A stretch of DNA of 64,000 bases from Rutidosis leptorrhynchoides. Taxonomy: Eukaryota; Streptophyta; Magnoliopsida; Asterales; Asteraceae. The stretch spans positions 714,503,001 through 714,567,000 of the forward strand of contig NC_092333.1 in assembly GCF_046630445.1 (NCBI RefSeq). The letters run 5' to 3'. This document shows, one piece after another, positions 11,212 to 25,200 of this stretch (position 1 is its first letter; each line of letters starts with the position of its first letter). A program made the position numbers and the translations under genes. The notes below the pieces were generated by a model. The model had not been told where the DNA came from and did not search any database. It saw only the letters and a list, made by a program, of their open reading frames with translations.

Positions 11212-12294
11212 TGTAGTGACCCGAACTTTTCCATGTTTATATATATTAATTGAGATTTATATTTACATGATTTAATTTTTCCAACATGTTAATCAATCAA
11301 ACTTGTTAAGACTTGATTAATTGAAATATGTTTCATATAGACAATTGACCACCCAAGTTGACCGGTGATTCACGAACGTTAAAACTTGTAAAAACTATAT
11401 GATGACATATATATGGATATATATATAGTTAACATGATACTATGATAAGTAAACATATCATTAAGTATATTAACAATGAACTACATATGTAAAAACAAGA
11501 CTACTAACTTAATGATTTTTAAACGAGACATATATGTAACGATTATCGTTGTAAAGACATTTAATGTATATATATATCATATTAAGAGATATTCATACAT
11601 GATAATATCATGATAATATAATAATTTAAAATCTCATTTGATATTATAAACATTGGTTTAACAACATTTAACAAGATCGTTAACCAAAAGGTTTCAAAAC
11701 AACACTTACATGTAACGACTAACGATGACTTAACGACTCAGTTAAAATGTATATACATGTAGTGTTTTAATATGTATTTATACACTTTTGAAAGACTTCA
11801 ATACACTTATCAAAATACTTCTACTTAACAAAAATGCTTACAATTACATCCTCGTTCAGTTTCATCAACAATTCTACTCGTATGCACCCGTATTCGTACT
11901 CGTACAATACACAGCTTTTAGATGTATGTACTATTGGTATATACACTCTAATGATCAGCTCTTAGCAGCCCATGTGAGTCACCTAACACATGTGGGAACC
12001 ATCATTTGGCAACTAGCATTAAATATCTCATAAAATTACAAAAATATGAGTAATCATTCATGACTTATTTACATGAAAACAAAATTACATATCCTTTATA
12101 TCTAATCCATACACCAACGACCAAAAACACCTACAAACACTTTCATTGTTCAATTTTATTCATCTAATTGATCTCTCTCAAGTTCTATCTTCAAGTTCTA
12201 AGTGTTCTTCATAAATTCTACAAGTTCTAGTTACATAAAATCAAGAATACTTTCAAGTTTGCTAGCTCACTTCCAATCTTGTAAGGTGATCATC
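11212..12294 (+). repeat. 3' LTR of element 1, first part
   Basis: Starts TGTAGTGACCC right after the GGGTAGGTAC motif and is cut at 12294 by element 2. It is about 170 bases shorter than the same part of element 2's LTR, with segments missing in the AT-rich region around 11440-11600. It continues at 25725 after element 2. Confidence 0.9.
12290..12294 (+). repeat. Target duplication TCATC, left of element 2
   Basis: TCATC directly before TGTAGTG is repeated at 25720-25724 directly after the other LTR end. Five bases is the normal duplication for LTR retrotransposon integrases, so both ends of element 2 are original. Confidence 0.9.
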
Positions 12295-15200
12295 TGTAGT
12301 GACCCGAACTTTTCCATGTTTATATATACTAATTGAGATTAATATTTACATGATTAAATGTTTCCAACATGTTAAGCAATCAAACTTGTTAAGACTTGAT
12401 TAATTGAAATATGTTTCATATAGACAATTGACCACCCAAGTTGACCGATGATTCACGAGCGTTAAAACTTGTAAAAACTATACGATGACATATATATGGT
12501 TATATATATAGTTAACATGTTTTTATTATAAGTATGTATCTCATTAGGTATTTTAACAATGAGTTATATACATAAAAATGAGACTATTAATTTAAGAAAC
12601 TCGAAAACGATATATATAACGATTATCGTTATAACAACGTCTTACTACGTACATATGAATCATATTAAGATATTGATACACTTGGTTAATTATGTTAAAT
12701 GATAAGTAAATATATTATTAAGTGTATTAACAATGAAATACATATGTAAAAATAAGACTACTAACTTAATGATTTCGAAACGAGACATATATGTAACGAT
12801 TATCGTTGTAACGACATTTAACTGTATATACATCATACTGAGATATATTATATATCATAATATCATGATAATATAACAATTTAACATCTCATTTGTTATA
12901 ATAAACAATGGGTTAACAACATTCAACAAGATCGTTAACCTAAAGGTTTCAAAACAACATTTACATGTAACGACTAACGATGACTTAACGACTCAGTTAA
13001 AATGTATATACATGTAGTGTTTTAATATGTATTTATACACTTTTGAAAGACTTCAATACACTTATCAAAATACTTCTACTTAACAAAAATGCTTACAATT
13101 ACATCCTCGTTTAGTTTCATCAACAATTCTACTCGTATGCACCCGTATTCGTACTCGTACAATACACAGCTTTTAGATGTATGTACTATTGGTATATACA
13201 CTCTAATGATCAGCTCTTAGCAGCCCATGTGAGTCACCTAACACATGTGGGAACCATCATTTGGCAACTAGCATGAAATATCTCATAAGATTACAAAAAT
13301 ATGAGTAATCATTCATGACTTATTTACATGAAAACAAAATTACATATCCTTTATATCTAATCCATACACCAACGACCAAAAACACCTACAAACACTTTCA
13401 TTCTTCAATTTTCTTCATCTAATTGATCTCTCTCAAGTTCTATCTTCAAGTTCTAAGTGTTCTTCATATATTCTACAAGTTCTAGTTACATAAAATCAAG
13501 AATACTTTCAAGTTTGCTAGCTCACTTCCAATCTTGTAAGGTGATCATCCAACCTCAAGAAATCTTTGTTTCTTACAGTAGGTTATCATTCTAATACAAG
13601 GTAATAATCATATTCAAACTTTGGTTCAATTTATATAACTATAACAATCTTATTTCAAGTGATGATCTTACTTGAACTTGTTTTCGTGTCATGATTCTGC
13701 TTCAAGAACTTCGAGCCATCCAAGGATCCATTGAAGCTAGATCCATTTTTCTCTTTTCCAGTAGGTTTATCCAAGGAACTTAAGGTAGTAATGATGTTCA
13801 TAACATCATTCGATTCATACATATAAAGCTATCTTATTCGAAGGTTTAAACTTGTAATCACTAGAACATAGTTTAGTTAATTCTAAACTTGTTCGCAAAC
13901 AAAAGTTAATCCTTCTAACTTGACTTTTAAAATCAACTAAACACATGTTCTATATCTATATGATATGCTAACTTAATGATTTAAAACCTGGAAACACGAA
14001 AAAAACCGTAAAACCGGATTTACGCCGTCGTAGTAACACCGCGGGCTGTTTTGGGTTAGTTAATTAAAAACTATGATAAACTTTGATTTAAAAGTTGTTA
14101 TTCTGAGAAAATGATTTTTATTATGAACATGAAACTATATCCAAAAATAATGGTTAAACTCAAAGTGGAAGTATGTTTTCTAAAATGGTCATCTAGACGT
14201 CGTTCTTTCGACTGAAATGACTACCTTTACAAAAACGACTTGTAACTTATTTTTCCGACTATAAACCTATACTTTTTCTGTTTAGATTCATAAAATAGAG
14301 TTCAATATGAAACCATAGCAATTTGATTCACTCAAAACGGATTTAAAATGAAGAAGTTATGGGTAAAACAAGATTGGATAATTTTTCTCATTTTAGCTAC
14401 GTGGAAATTGGTAACAAATCTATTCCAACCATAACTTAATCAACTTATATTGTATATTATGTAATCTTGAGATACCATAGACACGTATACAATGTTTCGA
14501 CCTATCATGTCGACACATCTATATATATTTCGGAACAACCATAGACACTCTATATGTGAATGTTGGAGTTAGCTATACAGGGTTGAGGTTGATTCCAAAA
14601 TATATATAGTTTGAGTTGTGATCAATACTGAGATACGTATACACTGGGTCGTGGATTGATTCAAGATAATATTTATCGATTTATTTCTGTACATCTAACT
14701 GTGGACAACTAGTTGTAGGTTACTAACGAGGACAGCTGACTTAATAAACTTAAAACATCAAAATATATTAAAAGTGTTGTAAATATATTTTGAACATACT
14801 TTGATATATATGTATATATTGTTATAGATTCATGAATCAACCAGTGGCCAAGTCTTACTTCTCAACGAAGTAAAAATCTGTGAAAGTGAGTTATAGTCCC
14901 ACTTTTAAAATCTAATATTTTTGGGATGAGAATACATGCAGGTTTTATAAATGATTTACAAAATAGACACAAGTACGTGAAACTACATTCTATGGTTGAA
15001 TTATCGAAATCGAATATGCCCCTTTTTATTAAGTCTGGTAATCTAAGAATTAGGGAACAGACACCCTAATTGACGTGAATCCTAAAGATAGATCTATTGG
15101 GCCTAACAAACCCCATCCAAAGTACCGGATGCTTTAGTACTTTGAAATTTATATCATATCCGAAGGGTGTCCCGGAATGATGGGGATATTCTTATATATA

Positions 15201-15721
15201 TGCATCTTGTTAATGTCGGTAACCAGGTGTTCACCATATGAATGATTTTTATCTCTATGTATGGGATGTGTATTGAAATATGAAATCTTGTGGTCTATTG
15301 TTACGATTTGATATATATAGGTTAAACCTATAACTCACCAACATTTTTGTTGACGTTTAATGCATGTTTATTCTCAGGTGAATACTAAGAGCTTCCGTTG
15401 TTGCATACTAAAATAAGGACAAGATTTGGAGTCCATGTTTGTATGATATTGTGTAAAAACTGCATTCAAGAAACTGATTTCGATGTAACATATTTGTATT
15501 GTAAACCATTATGTAATGGTCGTGTGTAAACAGGATATTTTAGATTATCATTATTTGATAATCTACGTAAAGCTTTTTAAACCTTTATTTATGAAATAAA
15601 GGTTATGGTTTGTTTTAAAAATGAATGCAGTCTTTGAAAAACGTCTCATATAGAGGTCAAAACCTCGCAACGAAATCAATTGATATGGAACGTTTTTAAT
15701 CAATAAGAACGGGACATTTCA
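12295..15721 (+). repeat. 5' LTR of element 2 (family A, 3427 bp)
   Basis: TGTAGTGACCC...GGGACATTTCA. A likely promoter lies near 13350 (TTTATATCTA). About 100 bases upstream, at 13224-13251, a symmetric region has a TGAGTCAC core (GCN4/AP-1-like) flanked by CATGTG boxes. The last 200 bases hold three successive hairpins, one containing AATAAA, so transcription start and polyadenylation can both be placed in the LTR. Confidence 0.9.
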
Positions 15722-15723
15722 GT

Positions 15724-15735
15724 TGGTATCCGAGC
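15724..15735 (+). other. Primer binding site, tRNA-Met(i), element 2
   Basis: TGGTATCCGAGC, two bases after the LTR, is the Met primer site with one change (A to C) compared with elements 1, 3 and 4. The change may weaken priming in this copy. Confidence 0.85.
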
Positions 15736-15930
15736 GTTGGTCTTAGAGAACCAGAAAATTTGCATTAGTGTGTCTTATTGAGTTTGTTAGGATGCATTAG
15801 TGAGTCTGGACTTCGACTGTGTTTTCTTTAAAAATGATTGCTTAACATTTTTGTTGGAAACTATATATTTTTAACATATGAATATTATGTGATATATTAA
15901 TCTCTTAACGTGTTTGATATTATGTGATAG

Positions 15931-16530
15931 ATGTCTTCCTCTAGAACAAGTCCCATTGACTCACCTAATAATAATGAAGAGTCAAATGTAAATTGGAATG
16001 ATTCGTGGACTGATTCACAAGTTCCCGAAGAGGAACCGGAAGAAGAGTCGGAACCGGAAGAAGAATCGGAACCGGAAGAAGAAATAGAATCGGTGGGGGA
16101 AATAATAAAACGGTTAAGTAAAGGAGAATCCTCAACCAACCGACCAAGGTTAATTATGGTCAATGGTGTTTCCGCCAAGGAAGCAAAATATTGGGAGGAT
16201 TACCAATTCTCCGATGAATCGGATTCCGACGAGAATTCCGATGATGTTATAGAAATTACCCCAACTGAATTTAAAAAGGCAAAAGAAAATAATAAGGGAA
16301 AGGGCATAAAAATAGAGAAATCTAATTCCAACCCCGATGAACTTTATATGTATCGTCAACCCCGGAAGTCCTTAAGTTGTAACAATGACCCAAGAACCTC
16401 TAAACCACCAGGTTTTTCTAAACCAATGTGGAAAACGACGGCTCGTATTAGGGGAACATCATATATCCCTAGAAACTTGGCAAAACGAACCAAAATCGAA
16501 GAAGAAGAAGAAACAAGCGAGTCGGAATAA
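15931..16530 (+). CDS. Accessory ORF A of element 2: acidic Ser/Glu-rich protein, 199 aa
   Basis: Intact counterpart of 4822-5436 with the same start context (after TTATGTGATAG), the same two acidic blocks and the same basic Pro-containing tail. Compared with element 1 it has fewer copies of the acidic repeat and one extra Glu near the end; all length changes are whole codons. The frame is open in both copies although gag-pol beside it has four or five stops, which hints at constraint or at least late decay. No known domain was recognised. It is separated by about 140 bases from the F-box-like ORF and may share its transcript. Confidence 0.6.
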   Translation: MSSSRTSPIDSPNNNEESNVNWNDSWTDSQVPEEEPEEESEPEEESEPEEEIESVGEIIKRLSKGESSTNRPRLIMVNGVSAKEAKYWEDYQFSDESDSDENSDDVIEITPTEFKKAKENNKGKGIKIEKSNSNPDELYMYRQPRKSLSCNNDPRTSKPPGFSKPMWKTTARIRGTSYIPRNLAKRTKIEEEEETSESE

Positions 16531-16671
16531 GATAGTTGTATTTGTGTGGTGTAATATATGTAATATAGTGTGCTTATGCTTTATGATATATGTAAAAATT
16601 GCTTGTATTAATAAGTATTTTTTTTTTTTATGAATCTAACTCTTGTCTATTTTACAGTATAAAAACACAAA

Positions 16672-17355
16672 AAGGATAGACAACCCAATATTTTAAGAGA
16701 CCTACCCGGAGACATGATTGATGAAATCTTGTCTAGAGTTGGTCAGAATTCTTCGACACAACTATTTAAGGCGAGATCAGTTTGTAAGACATTCGAAGAA
16801 CGTTCCAAGAATGCCTTGGTTTATAAAAGGCTTTCGTTCGAAAGATGGGGGATATCACATTGGGAAATCCATAAGTTACGATGTGTTTACTTTGACGCAT
16901 ATATTGCGGGGAACCCAAATGCTATTTTACGCAATGGGTTGAGAAATTATTTTGACTCAATATATCCAAATATTGGACTTCGTGATTTAGAAAAAGCGGC
17001 TAACATGCAACATAAAGAAGCATGTTATGCTTACGGATTAGTAATGTTCGCTTCTCACCAAAGTGAGAACAAGAACATCGGGCTACAACTATTAAACAAA
17101 ACGTTCCCACAAGTGACGGAGTCGGTAATTGGGGTAAGAAATGAGGTTTTTAGATTGTTACGGGACTGTTGGACATTACGTAACCCTCGTCCCTTTGACG
17201 ACGTTACAACACGCTGTCTTATCAACGGCCATAACGGTTATGTTCCACAAGACCAAGGATGGGAAGTAATCCTAGTAAAACCAGAATGCATGACTTGTTT
17301 CTGGACGTATGAATTACGTGTCTTTATTGCCTTTGCTGAACGACTTGTGTACTAG
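16672..17355 (+). pseudogene. Accessory ORF B of element 2: F-box-like protein, start codon lost
   Basis: Same 227-codon frame as 5574-6257 and without internal stops, but the ATG has become AAG at 16672. The next in-frame ATG is 16714, inside the F-box (before IDEILSRV), and would give a 213-residue protein lacking the first F-box residues. The rest is complete: VCKTFEE, the GLRDLEKAANMQHKEACYAY repeat, and a C-terminal region with CMTCFW and AFAERLVY. Together the two copies show an ancestral 227-residue protein. It is single-exon, as expected of a gene carried through an RNA stage. Binding to SKP1 is the family role; a role for the retrotransposon is inference. The pyrimidine-rich stretch and TTTTACAG before the frame are conserved. 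Confidence 0.7.
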
Positions 17356-17544
17356 CTAGAATTATCTTCACAACCATCTTGTATCAAATTTATTGTGTGC
17401 TATATTTCATGCTATATGTAAAATAAGCGGTATTGTAATTTGTAAAATATTGTGTAAAAGTTTGAACGCGAAATATTATTATAGTCAGTTTTTCATATAG
17501 AATTGTAGTAGTTGAATTGTATATTAGCTACTAAGTATGAACTT

Positions 17545-17563
17545 AACGGGTAGGTACTACCCG
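17545..17563 (+). other. Internal copy of the 3'-LTR-adjacent motif, element 2
   Basis: AACGGGTAGGTAC with the palindromic CTACCCG extension, in the same place before gag as in element 1. Confidence 0.5.
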
Positions 17564-17695
17564 AATTTAAACTTATAAAACGCTAATATGAAGAAAAAGC
17601 TTTTATAAATGAGTTCATATTATGCTACGAAATACTATTAACTACTCTTAATATTCTGTATGATTAACTTGTTCCATTTGACTATTTTGAAGGAA

Positions 17696-20600
17696 ATGGC
17701 ACCGACTACTCGACACACCGTGAATATGAATGAAGAGGAATTCCGTACTTTTCTAGCTTCAAACATAGCCGCAGTACAGGCTGCGCTACATACCAACAAT
17801 AACCTTGGATCTGGCAGTACAGGAAATCGTGTAGGATGCACCTACAAAGAATTCACTGCCTGCAAACCTTTGGAATTTGATGGAACCGAAGGACCGATCG
17901 GATTGAAACGGTGGACCGAGAAGGTTGAATCGGTGTTTGCCATAAGTAAGTGTACTGAAGAGGACAAAGTAAAGTACGCTACGCATACCTTCACAGGTTC
18001 TGCGTTAACATGGTGGAATACCTATCTAGAGCAAGTGGGACAAGATGATGCGTACGCACTACCGTGGTCAGCATTCAAACACTTGATGAACGAGAAGTAC
18101 CGTCCCAGAACCGAGGTCAATAAGCTCAAGACAGAACTTAGAGGGTTACGAACCCAAGGATTTGATATTACCACGTACGAAAGATGATTCACAGAATTGT
18201 GCCTATTGTGTCCGGGAGCATTCGAAGATGAGGAAGAGAAGATCGACGCATTTGTGAAAGGATTACCGGAAAGAATCCAAGAAGATATAAGTTCACACGA
18301 GCCCGCCTCCATACAACAGGCATGTAGAATGGCTCACAAACTAGTGAACCAGATTGAAGAAAGAATTAAAGAATAGACTGCTGAAGAGGCCAATGTGAAG
18401 CAAGTCAAAAGAAAGTGGGAGGAAAACGGTGATAAAAATCACCAATACAACAACAACAGCAATCACAACAATAACCGCAACAATTATCCCAACAATCGCA
18501 ACATCAATCGCAACTACAACAAACGGCCCAACAACAACTACAACAACAACAACAACAGCAACTACAACAATCATCCCAACAACAATAATAACCGCAACAA
18601 CAACAACAATCAGAAGCAGCTATGCCAAAGGTGTGAAAAGTATCACTCGGGGTTCTGCACCAAATTTTGCAACAAGTGTAAAAGAAATGGTCATAGCGCG
18701 GCGAAGTGTGAGGTCTACGGACCAGGGGTTAATAGAACGAAAGGAACAAATGGTGTCGGAACAAGTAATGGCGGAGCAAGTAGTGTCGGAGCAAGTTATG
18801 CCAATGTAGTTTGTTATAAATGTGGAAAACCGGGCCACATTATTAGAAATTGCCCAAACCAGGAGAACACGAATGGACAAGGCCGCGGAAGAGTTTTCAA
18901 TATTAATGCGGCAGAGGCACAGGAAGACCCGGAGCTTGTTACGGGTACGTTTCTTATTGACAATAAATCTGCTTACGTTTTATTTGATTCGGGTGCGGAT
19001 AGAAGCTATATGAGTAGAGATTTTTGTGCTAAATTAAGTTGTCCATTGACGCCTTTGGATAGTAAATTTTTACTCGAATTAGCAAATGGTAAATTAATTT
19101 CAGCAGATAATATATGTCGGAATCGAGAAATTAAACTGGTTAGCGAAACATTTAAGATTGATTTGATACCAGTAGAGTTAGGGAGTTTTGATGTGATAAT
19201 CGGTATGGACTGGTTGAAAGAAGTCAAAGCAGAGATCGTTTGTTACAAAAATGCAATTCGCATTATACGAGAAAAAGGAAAACCCTTAATGGTGTACGGA
19301 GAAAAGGGCAACACGAAGCTACATCTTATTAGTAATTTGAAGGCACAAAAACTAATAAGAAAAGGTTGCTATGCTGTTCTAGCACATGTTGAGAAAGTAC
19401 AAACTGAAGAAAAGAGCATCAATGATGTTCCCATTGCAAAAGAATTTCCCGATGTATTTCCGAAAGAATTACCGGGATTACCCCCACATCGATCCGTTGA
19501 ATTTCAAATAGATCTTGTACCAGGAGCTGCACCAATAGCTCGTGCTCCTTACAGACTCGCACCCAGTGAGATGAAAGAACTGCAAAGCCAATTACAAGAA
19601 CTTTTAGAGAGTGGTTTCATTCGACCAAGCACATCACCGTGGGGGGCTCCTGTTTTGTTTGTCAAGAAGAAAGATGGTACATTCATGTTGTGTATCGACT
19701 ACCGAGAGTTGAACAACCGCTACCCACTACCGAGAATCGACGACTTATTTGATCAACTACAAGGCTCGTCTGTTTATTCAAAGATTGACTTACGTTCCGG
19801 GTATCATCAAATGCGAGTGAAAGAAGATGATATTCCAAAGACTGCTTTCAGAACACGTTACGGTCATTACGAGTTTATGGTCATGCCTTTTGATTTAACT
19901 AATGCACCAGCTGTGTTCATGGACCTTATGAACCGAGTGTGGGGACCATACCTTGACAAGTTTGTCATTGTTTTCATTGATGACATACTTATTTACTCAA
20001 AGAATGACCAAGAACACGGTGAACATTTGAGAAAGGTGTTAGAAGTATTGAGGAAGGAAGAATTGTACGCTAAGTTTTCAAAGTGTGCATTTTGGTTGGA
20101 AGAAGTTCAATTCCTCGGTCACATAGTGAACAAAGAAGGTATTAAGGTGGATCCGGCAAAGATAGAAACTGTTGAAAAGTGGGAAACCCCGAAAACTCCG
20201 AAATACATACGCCAGTTTTTAGGACTAGCTGGTTACTACAGAAGGTTCATCCAAGACTTTTCCAGAATAGCAAAACCCTTGACTGCATTAACGCATAAAG
20301 GGAAGAAATTTGAATGGAATGATGAACAAGAGAAATCGTTTCAGTTATTGAAGAAAAAGCTAACTACGGCACCTATATTGTCATTGCCTGAAGGGAATGA
20401 TGATTTTGTGATTTATTGTGACGCATCAAAGCAAGGTCTCGGTTGTGTATTAATGCAATGAACGAAGGTGATTGCTTATGCGTCTAGACAATTGAAGATT
20501 CACGAACAAAATTATACGACGCATGATTTGGAATTAGGCGCGGTTGACTTTGCATTAAAGACTTGGAGGCACTACTTATATGGGGTCAAAAGTATTATAT

Positions 20601-22258
20601 ATACCGACCACAAAAGTCTTCAACACGTATTTAATCAGAAACAACTGAATATGAGGCAGCGTAGGTGGATTGAATTATTGAATGATTACGACTTTGAGAT
20701 TCGTTACCACCCGGGGAAGGCAAATGTGGTAGTCGATGCCTTGAGCAGGAAGGACAGAGAACCCATTCGAGTAAAATCTATGAATATAATGATTCATAAT
20801 AACCTTACTACTCAAATAAAGGAGGCGCAACAAGGAGTTTTAAAAGAGGGAAATTTAAAGGATGAAATACCCAAAGGATTGGAGAAACATCTTAATATTC
20901 GGGAAGACGGAACCCGATATAGGGCTGAAAGGATTTGGGTACCAAAATTTGGAGATATGAGAGAAATGGTACTTAGAGAAGCTCATAAAACCAGATACTC
21001 AATACATCCTGGAACGGGGAAGATGTACAAGGATCTCAGGAAATATTTTTGGTGGCCGGGTACGAAAGCCGATGTTTCTAAATACGTAGGAGAATGTTTG
21101 ACGTGTTCTAAGGTCAAAGCTGAGCATCAGAAACCATCAGGTCTACTTCAACAACCCGAAATCCCAGAATGGAAATGGGAAAACATTACCATGGATTTCA
21201 TCACTAAATTGCCAAGGACTGCAAGTGGTTTTGATACTATTTGGGTAATAGTTGATCGTCTCACCAAATCAGCACATTTCCTGCCAATAAGAGAAGATGA
21301 CAAGATGGAGAAGTTAGCACGACTGTATTTGAAGGAAGTCGTCTCCAGACATGGAATACCAATCTCTATTATCTCTGATAGGGATGGCAGATTTATTTCA
21401 AGATTCTGGCAGACATTACAGCAAGCATTAGGAACTCGTCTAGATATGAGTACTGCCTATCATCCACAAACTGATGGGCAGAGCAAAAGGACGATACAAA
21501 CGCTTGAAGACATGCTACGAGCATGTGTTATTGATTTCAGAAATAGTTGGGATCGACATCTACCATTAGCAGAATTTTCCTACAACAACAGCTACCATTC
21601 AAGCATTGAGATGGCGCCGTTTGAAGCACTTTATGGTAGAAAGTGCAGGTCTCCGATTTGTTGGAGTGAAGTGGGGGATAGACAGATTACGGGTCCGGAG
21701 ATTATACAAGAAACTACCGAGAAGATCATCCAAATTCAACAACGGTTGAAAACCGCCCAAAGTCGACAAAAGAGCTACGCTGACATTAAAAGAAAAGATA
21801 TAGAATTTGAAATTGGAGAGATGGTCATGCTTAAAGTTGCACCTTGGAAAGGCGTTGTTCGATTTGGTAAACGAGGGAAATTAAATCCAAGGTATATTGG
21901 ACCATTCAAGATTATTGATCGTGTCGGACCAGTAGCTTACCGACTTGAGTTACCTCAACAACTCGCGGCTGTACATAACACTTTCCACGTCTCGAATTTG
22001 AAGAAATGTTTTGCTAAAGAAGATCTCACTATTCCGTTAGATGAAATCCAAATCAACGAAAAACTCCAATTCATCGAAGAACCCGTCGAAATAATAGATC
22101 GTGAGGTTAAAAGACTTAAGCAAAACAAGATACCAATTGTTAAGGTTCGATGGAATGCTCGTAGAGGACCCTAGTTCACCTGGGAGCGTGAATATCAGAT
22201 AAAAAAGAAATACCCGCATCTATTTCCAGAAGATTCGTCAACACCTTCAACAGCTTAA
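17696..22258 (+). pseudogene. gag-pol of element 2, one frame with four stops and a mutated integrase
   Basis: Frame from ATG 17696 to TAA 22256, 1521 codons including the stop. Capsid, Asn-rich linker, two zinc knuckles, protease (DSGAD), RT (FIDD), RNase H, integrase and chromodomain-like tail are all recognisable. Stops: TGA 18185 (from CGA), TAG 18374 (from CAG), TGA 20459 (from CGG) and TAG 22172 (from GAG, at the start of the final FTWERE motif). RT has lost five residues (KLTIK) between RELN and NRYPLPR, and carries Gly to Asp in the PFGLTNAP motif. In integrase the catalytic Glu of QSER, 35 residues after the second Asp, is Lys (AAA at 21485). This change alone should abolish integration. 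Confidence 0.92.
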
Positions 22259-22276
22259 AATTTCGGGACGAAATTT
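22258..22276 (+). other. Conserved hairpin next to the 3' LTR, element 2
   Basis: AAATTTCGGGACGAAATTT, identical to element 1 and in the same place relative to the gag-pol stop and the LTR. Confidence 0.6.
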
Positions 22277-22293
22277 ATTTAACGGGTAGGTAC

Positions 22294-25200
22294 TGTAGTG
22301 ACCCGAACTTTTCCATGTTTATATATACTAATTGAGATTAATATTTACATGATTAAATGTTTCCAACATGTTAAGCAATCAAACTTGTTAAGACTTGATT
22401 AATTGAAATATGTTTCATATAGACAATTGACCACCCAAGTTGACCGATGATTCACGAACGTTAAAACTTGTAAGAACTATACGATGACATATATATGGTT
22501 ATATATATAGTTAACATGTTTTTATTATACGTATGTATCTCATTAGGTATTTTAACAATGAGTTATATACATAAAAATGAGACTATTAATTTAAGAAACT
22601 CGAAAACGATATATATAACGATTATCGTTATAACAACGTCTTATTAGGTACATATGAATCATATTAAGATATTGATACACTTGGTTAATTATGTTAAATG
22701 ATAAGTAAATATATTATTAAGTGTATTAACAATGAAATACATATGTAAAAATAAGACTACTAACTTAATGATTTCGAAACGAGACATATATGTAACGATT
22801 ATCGTTGTAACCACATTTAACTGTATATACATCATACTGAGATATATTATATATCATAATATCATGATAATATAACAATTTAACATCTCATTTGTTATAA
22901 TAAACAATGGGTTAACAACATTCAACAAGATCGTTAACCTAAAGGTTTCAAAACAACATTTACATGTAACGACTAACGATGACTTAACGACTCAGTTAAA
23001 ATGTATATACATGTAGTGTTTTAATATGTATTTATACACTTTTGAAAGACTTCAATACACTTATCAAAATACTTCTACTTAACAAAAATGCTTACAATTA
23101 CATCTTCGTTTAGTTTCATCAACAATTCTACTCGTATGCACCCGTATTCGTACTCGTACAATACACAGCTTTTAGATGTATGTACTATTGGTATATACAC
23201 TCCAATGATCAGCTTTTAGCAGCCCATGTGAGTCACCTAACACATGTGGGAACCATCATTTGGCAACTAGCATGAAATATCTCATAAGATTACAAAAATA
23301 TGAGTAATCATTCATGACTTATTTACATGAAAACAAAATTACATATCCTTTATATCTAATCCATACACCAACGACCAAAAACACCTACAAACACTTTCAT
23401 TCTTCAATTTTCTTCATCTAATTGATCTCTCTCAAGTTCTATCTTCAAGTTCTAAGTGTTCTTCATATATTCTACAAGTTCTAGTTACATAAAATCAAGA
23501 ATACTTTCAAGTTTGCTAGCTCACTTCCAATCTTGTAAGGTGATCATCCAACCTCAAGAAATCTTTGTTTCTTACAGTAGGTTATCATTCTAATACAAGG
23601 TAATAATCATATTCAAACTTTGGTTCAATTTATATAACTATAACAATCTTATTTCAAGTGATGATCTTACTTGAACTTGTTTTCGTGTCATGATTCTGCT
23701 TCAAGAACTTTTAGCCATCCAAGGATCCATTGAAGCTAGATCCATTTTTCTCTTTTCCAGTAGGTTTATCCAAGGAACTTAAGGTAGTAATGATGTTCAT
23801 AACATCATTCGATTCATACATATAAAGCTATCTTATTCGAAGGTTTAAACTTGTAATCACTAGAACATAATTTAGTTAATTCTAAACTTGTTCGCAAACA
23901 AAAGTTAATCCTTCTAACTTGACTTTTAAAATCAACTAAACACATGTTCTATATCTATATTATATGCTAACTTAATGATTTAAAACCTGGAAACACGAAA
24001 AACACCGTAAAACCGGATTTACGCCGTCGTAGTAACACCGCGGGCTGTTTTGGGTTAGTTAATTAAAAACTATGATAAACTTTGATTTAAAAGTTGTTAT
24101 TCTGAGAAAATGATTTTTATTATGAACATGAAACTATATCCAAAAATTATGGTTAAACTCAAAGTGGAAGTATGTTTTCTAAAATGGTCATCTAGACGTC
24201 GTTCTTTCGACTGAAATGACTACCTTTACAAAAACGACTTGTAACTTATTTTTCCGACTATAAACCTATACTTTTTCTGTTTAGATTCATAAAATAGAGT
24301 TCAATATGAAACCATAGCAATTTGATTCACTCAAAACGGATTTAAAATGAAGAAGTTATGGGTAAAACAAGATTGGATAATTTTTCTCATTTTAGCTACG
24401 TGGAAATTGGTAACAAATCTATTCCAACCATAACTTAATCAACTTGTATTGTATATTATGTAATCTTGAGATACCATAGACACGTATACAATGTTTCGAC
24501 CTATCATGTCGACACATCTATATATATTTCGGAACAACCATAGACACTCTATATGTGAATGTTGGAGTTAGCTATACAGGGTTGAGGTTGATTCCAAAAT
24601 ATATATAGTTTGAGTTGTGATCAATACTGAGATACGTATACACTGGGTCGTGGATTGATTCAAGATAATATTTATCGATTTATTTCTGTACATCTAACTG
24701 TGGACAACTAGTTGTAGGTTACTAACGAGGACAGCTGACTTAATAAACTTAAAACATCAAAATATATTAAAAGTGTTGTAAATATAGTTTGAACATACTT
24801 TGATATATATGTATATATTGTTATAGGTTCGTGAATCAACCAGTGGCCAAGTCTTACTTCTCGACGAAGTAAAAATCTGTGAAAGTGAGTTATAGTCCCA
24901 CTTTTAAAATCTAATATTTTTGGGATGAGAATACATGCAGGTTTTATAAATGATTTACAAAATAGACACAAGTACGTGAAACTACATTCTATGATTGAAT
25001 TATCGAAATCGAATATGCCCCTTTTTATTAAGTCTGGTAATCTAAGAATTAGGGAACAGACACCCTAATTGACGCGAATCCTAAAGATAGATCTATTGGG
25101 CCTAACAAACCCCATCCAAAGTACCGGATGCTTTAGTACTTCGAAATTTATATCATATCCGAAGGGTGTCCCGGAATGATGGGGATATTCTTATATATAT

